This document shows, piece by piece, positions 37,742-45,899 of a stretch of 64,000 nt of DNA. The DNA comes from VYFG01 sp965204165 (GTDB lineage: Bacteria > Pseudomonadota > Gammaproteobacteria > Arenicellales > Poriferihabitantaceae): positions 248,001 through 312,000 of the forward strand of contig OZ241969.1 of NCBI GenBank assembly GCA_965204165.1. Direction: 5' to 3'. How positions within the stretch are numbered: position 1 is the stretch's first letter; the number at the start of each line of letters is the position of its first letter. The translations under genes were made by a program, and so were the position numbers. The notes below the pieces were generated by a model. That model saw nothing but the letters and a program-made list of their open reading frames with translations, had not been told where the DNA came from and ran no database searches.

Positions 37742-37831
37742 AGTTGCCTCCCACGCCTGAACATGAAGCAGAAAAGGAACATTCCGGGGAATGGGGGAAT
37801 GCCTCCGGAACGCCCCGGCCGGGGCCCGGGA

Positions 37832-38149
37832 TCATTTGACCCGGCGGTCGTAGCCGATGCCGCTGGCGCGGATGCCCCAGGCCTGGAGGCGGCACTGGCG
37901 GTCGTCGATCCCCGTGGCGATGATGATGCCGTCCCGCCCGGGCCGCAGCGCCCGGACCTTCTCCAGCGTCATGATCGAGGGCCTGGGTTTCCCCCTGGCG
38001 GGGGCGTCGCCGGGGTGGACGGGAACGATGTCGCCGTTGGCCTTGGACTGGAAGAACTGCACGGCGAACCGGTCGTCGGGCAGGCCGTCGCCGGTGACGT
38101 GCATCAGGAAGGTGGTTTCGTTCCTCAGGGTCTGGATCGATGGGGTCAT
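37832..38149 (-). CDS. Small hypothetical protein, 105 residues
   Basis: The start ATG at 38149 gives MTPSIQTLRNETTFLMHVTG. The protein continues DDRFAVQFFQSKANGDIVPV and SIMTLEKVRALRPGRDGIII, then ends near DRRVK. The composition suggests a small alpha/beta protein. It lies on the same strand as the zinc-ribbon and ssb genes and is likely part of the plasmid-like cluster. No family is recognised. Confidence 0.6.
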   Translation of the reverse strand: MTPSIQTLRNETTFLMHVTGDGLPDDRFAVQFFQSKANGDIVPVHPGDAPARGKPRPSIMTLEKVRALRPGRDGIIIATGIDDRQCRLQAWGIRASGIGYDRRVK

Positions 38150-39173
38150 GGGGCCTCCGGGTAACGGTTGATCAAAGGGCATGGAGGGCCAGGAACCGAA
38201 GGATGAACTCCCTCGGCCTCCGGGCCATCTGGCCCTTGGCGGCCAAAACCAACTCGTGCCGGTGATCGGCGGCCCGATGGCGAAGGGAATGAATTGGATG
38301 CCGTGTCCGGGACGGCGGAGACGGCCGTGCCGTCAGGGACGGTCGTGGACCGGCCCGTGCTCGTGGATGATGATCAAGGCCGGGGTGATGGCCATGGGGC
38401 GGGAAGGGAAGAGGCCGGGTGGCGATGACCCTCTACGCAGTGGAGGGGTGGACCCGGGCCGCACCGGAAGCTGAAAAAGACCGCCGGGGGTTGCCCGGCG
38501 GGTATATCCAATTCGTGAAATTGCAATCGCCCCTTGAGGGGCGGACGGAGTCTATCACGAAGGCCGATGGAGATGATGGAGAACAGCGGGGCGGGGGTTT
38601 GCGGCGGGTGCGGCCCGGACACAACCGCAATACGCCCGGCGATGCCGCCCCTGTGGGTATCCCTCGGAGAAAGGGCTGACGGCAGGCCGGGCGCGGGCGG
38701 ATTCCAGCAGAGCCCCGGCAGTTCCTGCCGAAGCCGGAAAAACGAACGGCGAGGGGGAAGGCGAAAAGGCGCCCCGCGGACCGGTGTCCGCGGGGCGGCA
38801 ATCTTCCGGAAGGAAGAGAATGACAGTGCCCCGGGATTCAGGCCGGGGCGGGTGCGGATTCTACCGGAATTTCGGGGAGGTGCCAGTCGGATGCTGAAAT
38901 ACCCGTGGGCTGATTAATCTTGATGACTCCAGACTGGCACGCGCTCCGGCTGCCTGGGGTTGGAGGTGCGACAGCGCCATTTCGATTACGGCTTTTGCGG
39001 GCGTTCAAGGAGAGGCGGGGCAAGGCTGCGCATGCTCATGGATTTTTACCGGAACCGCGTGTTGCCAAAGTAGAGACAAATCAGTGATCCCTGACCTGAT
39101 ATAGACGGCGATGCCAGCCTTGTTGGACATCACATGTATTGCTCCTGCCGGTTCCCGCCTGACTGTGGTTTTT
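38150..39173. other. Gene-poor stretch between the plasmid-like cluster and the GPP34-like gene
   Basis: About 1 kb. I find no convincing gene on either strand. It contains the hairpin at 38771-38796 given separately. A possible small frame on the minus strand near 38250-38400 is broken by a stop. Confidence 0.5.
38764..38796 (-). terminator. Possible intrinsic terminator
   Basis: An 11-bp perfect stem (GCCCCGCGGAC / GTCCGCGGGGC, 38771-38796) with a 4-nt loop is followed on the minus strand by a short run of four T. It lies about 380 bp downstream of the GPP34-like gene. Confidence 0.45.
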
Positions 39174-39641
39174 CTATGTTCTCGGGCAAGCATCCCAAGA
39201 CAGAAAACGCATTCCCATGACCGACTCAAGCCGGGCCGGAACACGGTGCGGGCGCCAGAAGGCCGCACGAAAACCACCCTCCCGAAGCGTCAGTATCCGA
39301 TGCTCGACAAGCCTGATATGCGTTTGTTCGAAGATCATGGCGGCATCTTCCGACGAGAGCACCCGGATCCATGCGCGCGCGTCGGCGGTTTCCTTCCGTG
39401 CGGCGATCTTCTCCAGTGCGTGATCGAGCATGAAAATTCCGGTCGGCGTCCGGTCGATGACCATCAGGCTCTCGAGGTCCGCATCAATCCGGTTGACCAA
39501 CGCCAGGTCCATCAGGACGGCCCCGGCGAACACGCAGGCCATGTGGCTGCGCGGAACCGGCGCCGGGACTCCACGTTCGTCATCCAGCAGAAGGACCGGT
39601 ATTTCTTCTGTTACCGTCGGGATGTCGGTGGCAGGAGTCAT
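39174..39641 (-). CDS. GPP34-like protein, short
   Basis: The 155-residue protein starts at ATG 39641 (MTPATDIPTVTEEIPVLLLD). The phrase LLLDDERGVPAP, followed by the helix CVFAGAVLMDLALVNRIDAD and later LDHALEKIA, is the pattern of the GPP34 (Golgi phosphoprotein 3-like) domain, a phosphoinositide-binding fold in eukaryotes whose bacterial role is unknown. The normal length is about 210-230 residues; the C-terminal third here (GGFRAAFWRPHRVPARLESV) does not look like the family and may be frameshifted. Start and family match rest on the first 110 residues. Confidence 0.65.
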   Translation of the reverse strand: MTPATDIPTVTEEIPVLLLDDERGVPAPVPRSHMACVFAGAVLMDLALVNRIDADLESLMVIDRTPTGIFMLDHALEKIAARKETADARAWIRVLSSEDAAMIFEQTHIRLVEHRILTLREGGFRAAFWRPHRVPARLESVMGMRFLSWDACPRT

Positions 39642-39836
39642 TGTCGTTTCCGGCCAACCCCGGTATTGGGGGATGTCTGCGCAGTGATGGTGTGGATTAT
39701 TCCGGTTCGTCTTCTGTTGGGTGAAGATCTTCCTGCCGCACCCTGGACGGGAAACGGGCACGGAACCGCTTTTCAACTCCCGGCACCGAAGCGGTGCGAG
39801 TCGGCACCACCGAATGGGGCAGGGGCCGCACGGTTC

Positions 39837-40595
39837 TCAGCCGCCGGATGATTCCAGGGCCTTGAGCCGCTCGACCGCCCGTTCGTGGAGCAGGCGATCA
39901 TAAGCATCCTTCACCGGCATCCGGATAGTGCGCTCCAGAAGCCCTGCCGCCCTTTTGCGGTAATCTCCGCCACCCAGGGCCAGCAGTCCGAACGCATATT
40001 CCAGAGGTACGGCTTTCGCGTGGGGAGCAAGCTTGAGGGCGCGTTCGAAGGCGGCGAGGGCATTCCTTTTGCGGGCGCCGTAGGCCAGGCGCGCCATGAG
40101 AGGACCCAACGCAGCGACCACTTCCGCATTCCACAGACCCAGGCTGAGATGTGCCGCGGCCATTTCGGGTTCGAGCCCCAGGGCTGTCTCGGCCGCCTCA
40201 CGAATCCGCTTCCCATAGCCCCGGCCAGTCGACCTGACCGCGCCGATCGACTGTGCGTGCCGACCCATCGCGCGGGCCATCTGCAGATAGGCGTCCGCAT
40301 TGCCGGGATCGGAGTCCACCGCCTTCTCCGCCAGTCCGATTGCCCGCTCAAGCAGCGCCTCCCGCTCGCCATCCGCCGCGATGTGGTGGGCATGGATGGT
40401 CAGCGACTCCGCGGCCAATGCATACCCTTCGGCGGTCTGGAGCGCTTCGGCAATCCCGGCCGCCTCGGCGAACCGCCCCGCCGCGTAGGCCGCCCGGACC
40501 TCGTCGATGGACCGGGTGTCGGCCGACGCCAAGGAGTTTTCCAAAGCCATGCAGCAGCAGACCAGGAAGCCGATCGCATGACCCGGACGAATCAC
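39837..40595 (-). CDS. Exported tetratricopeptide-like protein
   Basis: The 252-residue protein begins with a possible signal peptide (MIRPGHAIGFLVCCCMALEN, then SLASAD). The mature part is entirely helical with TPR-like repeats, e.g. AIGLAEKAVDSDPGNADAYL, AAETALGLEPEMAAAHLSLG and FERALKLAPHAKAVPLEYA. TPR proteins scaffold other proteins; the partner is not apparent. It lies upstream of the GPP34-like gene on the same strand with a 195-bp gap. Confidence 0.75.
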   Translation of the reverse strand: MIRPGHAIGFLVCCCMALENSLASADTRSIDEVRAAYAAGRFAEAAGIAEALQTAEGYALAAESLTIHAHHIAADGEREALLERAIGLAEKAVDSDPGNADAYLQMARAMGRHAQSIGAVRSTGRGYGKRIREAAETALGLEPEMAAAHLSLGLWNAEVVAALGPLMARLAYGARKRNALAAFERALKLAPHAKAVPLEYAFGLLALGGGDYRKRAAGLLERTIRMPVKDAYDRLLHERAVERLKALESSGG

Positions 40596-40788
40596 GGTCT
40601 CAGTTCCGGCCGGATCGCGGGGCAGACCGCAGGAAGAATGACGCCAGCGCCACCGTCACCCAGGGCCGCCGGAGGGTCAGGTCGAAGGCGCGGTCGAGTT
40701 GAGCGGGCGTCATCGGCAAGGACCTTCCCGGCAGTGAACGTCGTGCGACGCGGCGCACCGCCTGGTTGAAACGTCGCGCATCAATCGT

Positions 40789-41979
40789 TCACCAGTCGGC
40801 CGACTTCGAGGCATGGACGTGGTTCGGCATCCTGTAGCTGAGGCCTCCCTCGTCATACACGGAAATGTCCAGAAGCTGAGAGAAATTTCCGAATCGGAGC
40901 AACTGGGTATCCTTGGTCCTGCGTTGCAGGTACTGTTTCAGCCGAAACAGAAACAGCGTTCCGATCGTCGGGCTCCATGGATACTGGTACTGATTGGCAA
41001 GCCTGTTTCCAATGAGTGCGCGCGAAAGCCTGAAGGCCAATGCCGTCGTTTTCCTTTTTTCGGTCGGGTCCGTGATGCCCGCCACCGACGGAATGGACTT
41101 GATCAGCGCATTCGCCACTTCCACGGAATCCTGGTCGGGCGGCGGTTCGCACAGGAAGCCGACCGTGTAGATGGATTCGGCTTCCTCCCCGTCGGCATAC
41201 AGGATCGAATCCGGTATCCCCATCAGGTGGCCGGCGTAGCGCCACACTGCGAGCACGCCCGCCTTTTCCTCGGGCGTGTATGTCGCGCCCACCTTCATCG
41301 AGTAATCCAGCAGGCGCTTGGAAAAAACCGCGATCGCCAGCCCCAGGTGCGCCGCGCTGACCGGCGTGCCCCAGGCGTCCTCGTCCCATACGTCCGACTG
41401 CGCCAGGAGCGTCCTGATGCGGCAATGCACGAACCGCACGCGCGTGGACAGCTTCCAGCCGTCGCCGTCCCGGTCCAATCCGCCGGGGAAGAAAATTTCC
41501 ACCAACTGCCGGTTGTTCTGCTGCAGCCGTCGCTTGGTGGCCGCCACCCGCTTGGTGGTGTTGAACGATTTTGCGATCAGCGTCGAAAACCCTTCCACCA
41601 GCACGCCCGCAACGAAGGCCACGAGCATCAGGTCCGCGTTGGTGCTGAACGCGCGGATCCCGGGCTTGAACGCCTCGCGGTCAAGCCACGGAGGATCTTC
41701 CAGATGATCGAAGAAATCCCGCAGCACCTGCGGCGCCCTGCGAAGAATGTCGGGCTGCTGCTCGACGCCCGCCCCGATGAATCGGTGCAGGTCGACGGGA
41801 GGCATGGCGGATAGCTCCTCCATGACCGGGTCGAGCACGGGGTCTCCGATCGTAGTATGCCGGATGTAATTCTCAGCACGCGCGCCCATGCCCATGGAGC
41901 TTGCTTTCGCGTGGCTTTCAGCGTATGCGGAAGGTGCTAACTCCAATTTCCCGGAATTCTTGAGGACAGGGACGGACAC
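40789..41979 (-). CDS. DUF2236 / MpaB-type oxygenase
   Basis: The 396-residue protein begins MSVPVLKNSGKLELAPSAYA. It has the core pattern of DUF2236 (ER-bound oxygenase MpaB/rubber oxygenase-like) proteins: AFSTNADLMLVAFVAGVLVE, then a helical segment with STRVRFVHCRIRTLL holding the R-x-x-H motif linked to haem binding, and GTPVSAAHLGLAIAVFSKRL. Characterised relatives cleave aliphatic or isoprenoid chains. Without the haem residues tested, the reaction is an inference. There is no signal peptide. The region upstream (41980-42127) is non-coding. Confidence 0.8.
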   Translation of the reverse strand: MSVPVLKNSGKLELAPSAYAESHAKASSMGMGARAENYIRHTTIGDPVLDPVMEELSAMPPVDLHRFIGAGVEQQPDILRRAPQVLRDFFDHLEDPPWLDREAFKPGIRAFSTNADLMLVAFVAGVLVEGFSTLIAKSFNTTKRVAATKRRLQQNNRQLVEIFFPGGLDRDGDGWKLSTRVRFVHCRIRTLLAQSDVWDEDAWGTPVSAAHLGLAIAVFSKRLLDYSMKVGATYTPEEKAGVLAVWRYAGHLMGIPDSILYADGEEAESIYTVGFLCEPPPDQDSVEVANALIKSIPSVAGITDPTEKRKTTALAFRLSRALIGNRLANQYQYPWSPTIGTLFLFRLKQYLQRRTKDTQLLRFGNFSQLLDISVYDEGGLSYRMPNHVHASKSADW

Positions 41980-42127
41980 ACGAAAGTAAACGGGCTCAAC
42001 GCTTTAGGCCGAGTCCCGCCCGAGTGCATCCGACGCTGTCGGTTGCTGCATGATTGCCCGTGGTTTCCCGCATGGTGCCGTCGCCGGATGAAATACACCC
42101 GTCAAAGCTGTTGCCGCATTTTGTGGA

Positions 42128-43926
42128 CTATATAGTGTCAGACAGAAAACCCCGATTTCCGACGGATTCCCGGCGTGAAAATATTTCGCCAGCATCCAGT
42201 CATTGAGTGACTCTATGGATTTCCGGGAAACAGTAGAGGGAATTGATTGTCAGGGCGTTTCGGCCTGATTCCGGACATTGGGCTCCATGCCCACCCTGTC
42301 GGGGCGGGACTTTCAACTTCAGCTGACGAAAGCCGATCCGTCATGCCGCCCGTCGTCGCCGCTCGGCCTCACGGGCCCTGTCCCGGATCATCCGTCCGAC
42401 GCGATGCACGTTGCATGCCAGTATCGACAGCGCCACCGTCCGCTCGAACCCCTCCACGCCATGGCTGCGCACACGGTCCAGACCCCGGTGCTCCAGATTG
42501 TGGATCGCCGACTCGATCGCCGGATGCTGTTGCCGGGCCGCCCGGAACACGGAGCCCGTCTCACGCACCCGGTCAGCCCGCGTCCAGCGGCCCTTGCGGG
42601 GCAGGACATTGTCCTCCAGCAATTCATCCAGACACCGGCGATTCTCCGGACTGTGAAACCCCTTGTCGAAACTGCAAAGCCCCAGGTCCGGATACTTCCC
42701 CCTGGCCTCCTCCACCATCGGCACCGCGATCTCCACATCGCTTTCCTTCCACATCACCCGATGGTGCAGCAGCAGGCCGTGCTGGTCTTCCAGAACGCAG
42801 ACCGGAACCCCCAGTTCCACCGGCCGGCCCACCTTCCCCTTCGAGATCCAGCGCGTATGGGGCTCGAAGATCGAGTAGATCTTCTCGCCCTGGGGAATCG
42901 TCTCCCCCCGCAGCAACCGACGGTCCACCTGGTCCGAAAGCCGGGCGGCATACCACAGATACTGCCGGATCCGGTTCATCCGAACCAGCCGGCACTCCAC
43001 CCTTGCCATCCCGGCAAGAACATCCAAAGTGCCATCGGCCTGGGCAATCAATTGCCGGGCGGCATCGAGAAAACCCTTCACCCGCTCCGGGCGGCCGTGC
43101 GCATCACGCGCCCGTCGAACCCCGTTGAACAGGCGCTTCAGCTTCCTGCGCCGGTCCTTCGCCTGGCGCCACCCCGAAACCCCGTCCTCCAGGGCCGCCT
43201 CCTGCATCAGGCCAAGCAACTTGCGCAGCGCATCCCACAACAGACCCGTATCCGTCGGGTAATGCACATCCGTTTCCACCACGAAGGAATCACACCGACC
43301 GCGCAACCAGTCTCCAGGCTTTTTTTTTGACACCCGGTGGCCCGATTCCACCACCAGTTCTCCAACCTTCGACAGCACCCCCGGCGTCAGCAGGCTGACG
43401 TTGTCCTTGATCTGCTGCACCGAATAACTCTCGTCCGAGTACACACTGTGCCCCAGCATCTGGCGGATCACGTCATAGTGGTTCACCAGTCCCTCAAGAC
43501 GGTCGAAGTCGCAGTTCAGTCCCTGCTTCAGGATCGCCATCACCAGAATCGACCACAAGTGCATCCCCGGCCTGCCAGTGTCCAGATCCACATCCGGGAG
43601 AACCTCGCGCTCCAGCAGGTCGAACAGACGGTTGCGCAATGACTCGTCGGTATACAGATGCTGCAGGCCGATCAGTAGCGCGGGGATGTCATCCCGGGAT
43701 TTCGGGTCGATCCGGATATCGGCAATCTGGCATGCGCCGATCTCCAGTTGGGGATGGAGGGTATGTCTCATCGGGTAGGGACCAGGGCGAAGATTCGGGA
43801 AAAACCAGCAAATTCCCCATGATTTTACCATCCAGCCGATGAATCCGGGACATCTTCATCACGCCGATTTCCCGATTACGCCTTTCCAATCAGCAATTTA
43901 TGGGTTTTCTGCCGGACACTATATAG
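42128..43926. mobile_element. ISNCY-type insertion sequence with 25-bp terminal inverted repeats
   Basis: The left repeat (42128-42152) begins CTATATAGTGTC and the right one (43902-43926, reverse complement) matches it over 25 bp with 2 mismatches. The element is 1799 bp with one transposase gene. I see no short target-site duplication in the flanks. Confidence 0.88.
42341..43771 (-). CDS. ISNCY-family transposase
   Basis: The 476-residue protein (ATG at 43771, MRHTLHPQLEIGACQIADIR) is a DDE-type transposase of the ISNCY/IS1202-like group. The N-terminal helical region includes NRLFDLLEREVLPDVDLDTG and HLWSILVMAILKQGLNCDFD. A central Asp (FVVETDVHYPTDTGLLWDAL), a second (DLGLCSFDKGFHSPENRRCL) and the later Glu in a long helical region give the acidic triad expected. 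A run of nine A on the coding strand near 43320 (SKKKPG) could cause slippage, but the frame is open. It is the only gene in the IS and looks functional. Confidence 0.88.
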   Translation of the reverse strand: MRHTLHPQLEIGACQIADIRIDPKSRDDIPALLIGLQHLYTDESLRNRLFDLLEREVLPDVDLDTGRPGMHLWSILVMAILKQGLNCDFDRLEGLVNHYDVIRQMLGHSVYSDESYSVQQIKDNVSLLTPGVLSKVGELVVESGHRVSKKKPGDWLRGRCDSFVVETDVHYPTDTGLLWDALRKLLGLMQEAALEDGVSGWRQAKDRRRKLKRLFNGVRRARDAHGRPERVKGFLDAARQLIAQADGTLDVLAGMARVECRLVRMNRIRQYLWYAARLSDQVDRRLLRGETIPQGEKIYSIFEPHTRWISKGKVGRPVELGVPVCVLEDQHGLLLHHRVMWKESDVEIAVPMVEEARGKYPDLGLCSFDKGFHSPENRRCLDELLEDNVLPRKGRWTRADRVRETGSVFRAARQQHPAIESAIHNLEHRGLDRVRSHGVEGFERTVALSILACNVHRVGRMIRDRAREAERRRRAA

Positions 43927-43962
43927 GAGTGGTCACGAAGGCATCGGATGAGAGGAACGCCG

Positions 43963-43998
43963 AAAAAACCCCCCGCGGTCTTCGCCGGCGAGGGGTCT
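43963..43998 (-). terminator. Possible intrinsic terminator downstream of the IS66 remnant
   Basis: On the minus strand a 9-bp stem (ACCCCTCGC / GCGGGGGGT, one G-U pair) with an 11-nt loop ends in six T (43963-43968). Confidence 0.5.
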
Positions 43999-44107
43999 CC
44001 AAATGCAATGAAGTATCTTGGCTGACCTCGTGGATCGAGTATAGCATGCGCCCTGGCCGCCAGGGGTTAATGGTATGACCCCACCCTCGGGGTACATCAA
44101 CCTGCAA

Positions 44108-44857
44108 TCAGCTTCGATCCACGATGAACCATCCAGCAACACCCCCGGCATCCCGCAGACGCCTGTCAGGCGGGACTGCAGAACGGAATGCAGCCGGATC
44201 GCGGAGGCGCGCGATGCCGGGACAGTGCAGCCCGTCAGGCTGTTGGTCTGCAAGCAAAGCGGTGATCCGAGGGTGTCTTGCCAGGAGCGGTTTCCTCTTC
44301 ACCCCGAAACCCGTTACTGTTGACGCTCCATTGCGTTGCGGCACCGGGGGCCGGGTGATCCGGAAGAGAAGAGAGGCCATGGTCCATCCCTGTCGGATAC
44401 GGCTTCTGGGAGCCACAATGATATTGCCATCATTCACACACTCGAGGAATGAACCATGACCAAGACGAAACATACCACGAAACCCAAATCCGTTCCTGCT
44501 CATCCGGGGCTCCGCGGAATGCCGGTATCGCTTGTGCCGGCGGATGTTCCCCACCGAGATCCCCTCCAGGATCAGCTTCAGGCCGGTCCAGTCCAGGGAC
44601 AACTTGTCATCGGCGCCCCCGCGGCAATGGAACCGGCCCCGCTCCAGGCGCTTCGACCAGATGCAGTATCCGCCCCGGTCGAAGTACAGGACCTTCATCA
44701 TGCTCCGGCGGCGGTTGATGAAGACGAACAGGTGCCCGCTGGCCGGATCCTCCTTCAGCACGTTCCGGACCAGCGCCGACAGCCCGTCGAACGGCTTCCT
44801 CATGTCCGTGGGCCGGGCGTACAGCCAAACCCGCACACGGTCTTCCGGAAAGAACAT
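44108..44857 (-). CDS. tnpB: IS66 TnpB with an abnormal C-terminal extension
   Basis: From the ATG at 44857 (a GTG at 44866 is also possible) residues 1-115 match IS66 Orf2/TnpB: FFPEDRVRVWLYARPTDMRK, ASGHLFVFINRRRSMMKVLY and FDRGGYCIWSKRLERGRFHC, to GISVGNIRRHKRYR. IS66 TnpB is normally about 115 residues. Here the frame stays open for a further 130 residues of unrelated composition to 44108, suggesting the normal stop was lost. The function is accessory to IS66 transposition. tnpC, the transposase itself, is absent, so the element cannot move on its own. Confidence 0.75.
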   Translation of the reverse strand: MFFPEDRVRVWLYARPTDMRKPFDGLSALVRNVLKEDPASGHLFVFINRRRSMMKVLYFDRGGYCIWSKRLERGRFHCRGGADDKLSLDWTGLKLILEGISVGNIRRHKRYRHSAEPRMSRNGFGFRGMFRLGHGSFLECVNDGNIIVAPRSRIRQGWTMASLLFRITRPPVPQRNGASTVTGFGVKRKPLLARHPRITALLADQQPDGLHCPGIARLRDPAAFRSAVPPDRRLRDAGGVAGWFIVDRS

Positions 44858-45180
44858 CCCCGCCACCTCAGGCGAAGGACCATGCCCCCGCCAAGGTCCA
44901 GCTCCACGCGCCAGTCGCCGTCACCGGCAGCGGCCGGCGCCGGCGCCGCCTTCGGAGACACCGGGGGCAATTTCACAAAATCGACCAGCGGCGGCCCGGC
45001 AGGGCCGTTGCCGGCCGCGGCCTCCCCGTCACGGAACCGCCTCCGCCACTTGTAGAGCTGGGTGCTGGACAGCCGCCGCTTCCGGCAAAACTCCTTAGGT
45101 CCCTGTTCCCCGGCCTCGAATTCCGTTACCAGGCGTCGCCACTGCCCGGGGGTGCGGACCACCTTCTTGCGTTGCGTCAT
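44800..45180 (-). CDS. tnpA: IS66 TnpA accessory protein
   Basis: The ATG at 45180 starts MTQRKKVVRTPGQWRRLVTE. The protein continues with the HTH of IS66 Orf1/TnpA (EFCRKRRLSSTQLYKWRRRF), a Pro/Ala-rich linker, and the strand VELDLGGGMVLRLR. The last residues overlap tnpB in another frame. Length is 126 residues, normal for the family. It is an accessory DNA-binding protein of IS66. With tnpC missing this is a remnant. Confidence 0.8.
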   Translation of the reverse strand: MTQRKKVVRTPGQWRRLVTEFEAGEQGPKEFCRKRRLSSTQLYKWRRRFRDGEAAAGNGPAGPPLVDFVKLPPVSPKAAPAPAAAGDGDWRVELDLGGGMVLRLRWRGCSFRKTVCGFGCTPGPRT

Positions 45181-45234
45181 CGTTTTGCGTCTCCGGTTTC
45201 GAAATGGGAGACGCACGATGAGACCCTGACGTCG

Positions 45235-45498
45235 TCAGTGGAACAACGCCTCAGAATGGCCGGTTACCCCGGCATAACGTGCGTCGTGGCCGTGGTCGCA
45301 GGCAAGCCGGGCACCCTGCATGTCGCTGTGGTCGGCGTTGATATGGTGCGCCACCAGCCCGTTCGCCGCCTGCAGCGCGGCAATCCTGGCCGCCTGCTCC
45401 ACCGCCTCGAAGTCGCCGTCCCCGAACACCCCCTTGCCGACCAGCGCCTCGATGTCCGTGGCGAGCGCCGTCTCGACCTCGTCTTCGAAGGCCTTCAA
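45235..45498 (-). pseudogene. ISKra4-like transposase fragment
   Basis: A minus-strand frame without a normal start gives AFEDEVETALATDIEALVGK, FGDGDFEAVEQAARIAALQA and NADHSDMQGARLACDHGH. This matches the N-terminal region of ISKra4-family transposases. A run of eight A on the coding strand just before it may have shifted the frame. The match ends at about 45250, where the IS66 remnant begins, so IS66 probably inserted in or beside this fragment. Confidence 0.55.
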
Positions 45499-45871
45499 CG
45501 TTTTTTTTCACCGGATCGCCGTTGCGCAACGCAAGGCGCCGTCTTGGTCTGTCATCATCATCTTCCTTTGGACATGGTTTTTGGTTAACATCCGGTTATC
45601 TGTGGCGCCGCCCCGCCACCGCCATGGCGGATTGCGGGAACGGCGCTGCTGAAATTCCCGTGCCGCGCGGCCCGGGTACATATAGAATCGAATGCGGATG
45701 CGGATGTCCGCGACAACAATGCCCTAACGCTTCACATCGGAGAACCCGGAATGCTGGATCACATACCTGAAGAACGCGCCCCGAGCCTGACTTCCATGAC
45801 CGGGAGACTCCCGGCCCCGGCGGTGGGTTTCGCCGTCCCGGATATGGGAAGAACAAAGTCACGGGAGGGAG

Positions 45872-45899
45872 TTGACAGGCCGGACGGAGCCGCTAGAAT
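45872..45899 (+). promoter_or_regulatory. Possible promoter beside the autotransporter heptamer repeat
   Basis: TTGACA (45872-45877) and TAGAAT (45894-45899) are 16 bp apart, close to the sigma-70 consensus. Transcription would begin about 45906, in the heptamer repeat. The hexamers also overlap the ATG at 45898, so this may be coincidental. Confidence 0.4.

Noticed and set aside
42128..43926. A short target-site duplication flanking the ISNCY element
   Set aside because: The bases directly outside the two repeats do not match over 3 bp or more; longer duplications in this family could not be confirmed.
45172..45588. A 138-codon plus-strand frame over the ISKra4-like fragment
   Set aside because: It is antisense to the transposase fragment, which has recognisable family sequence.
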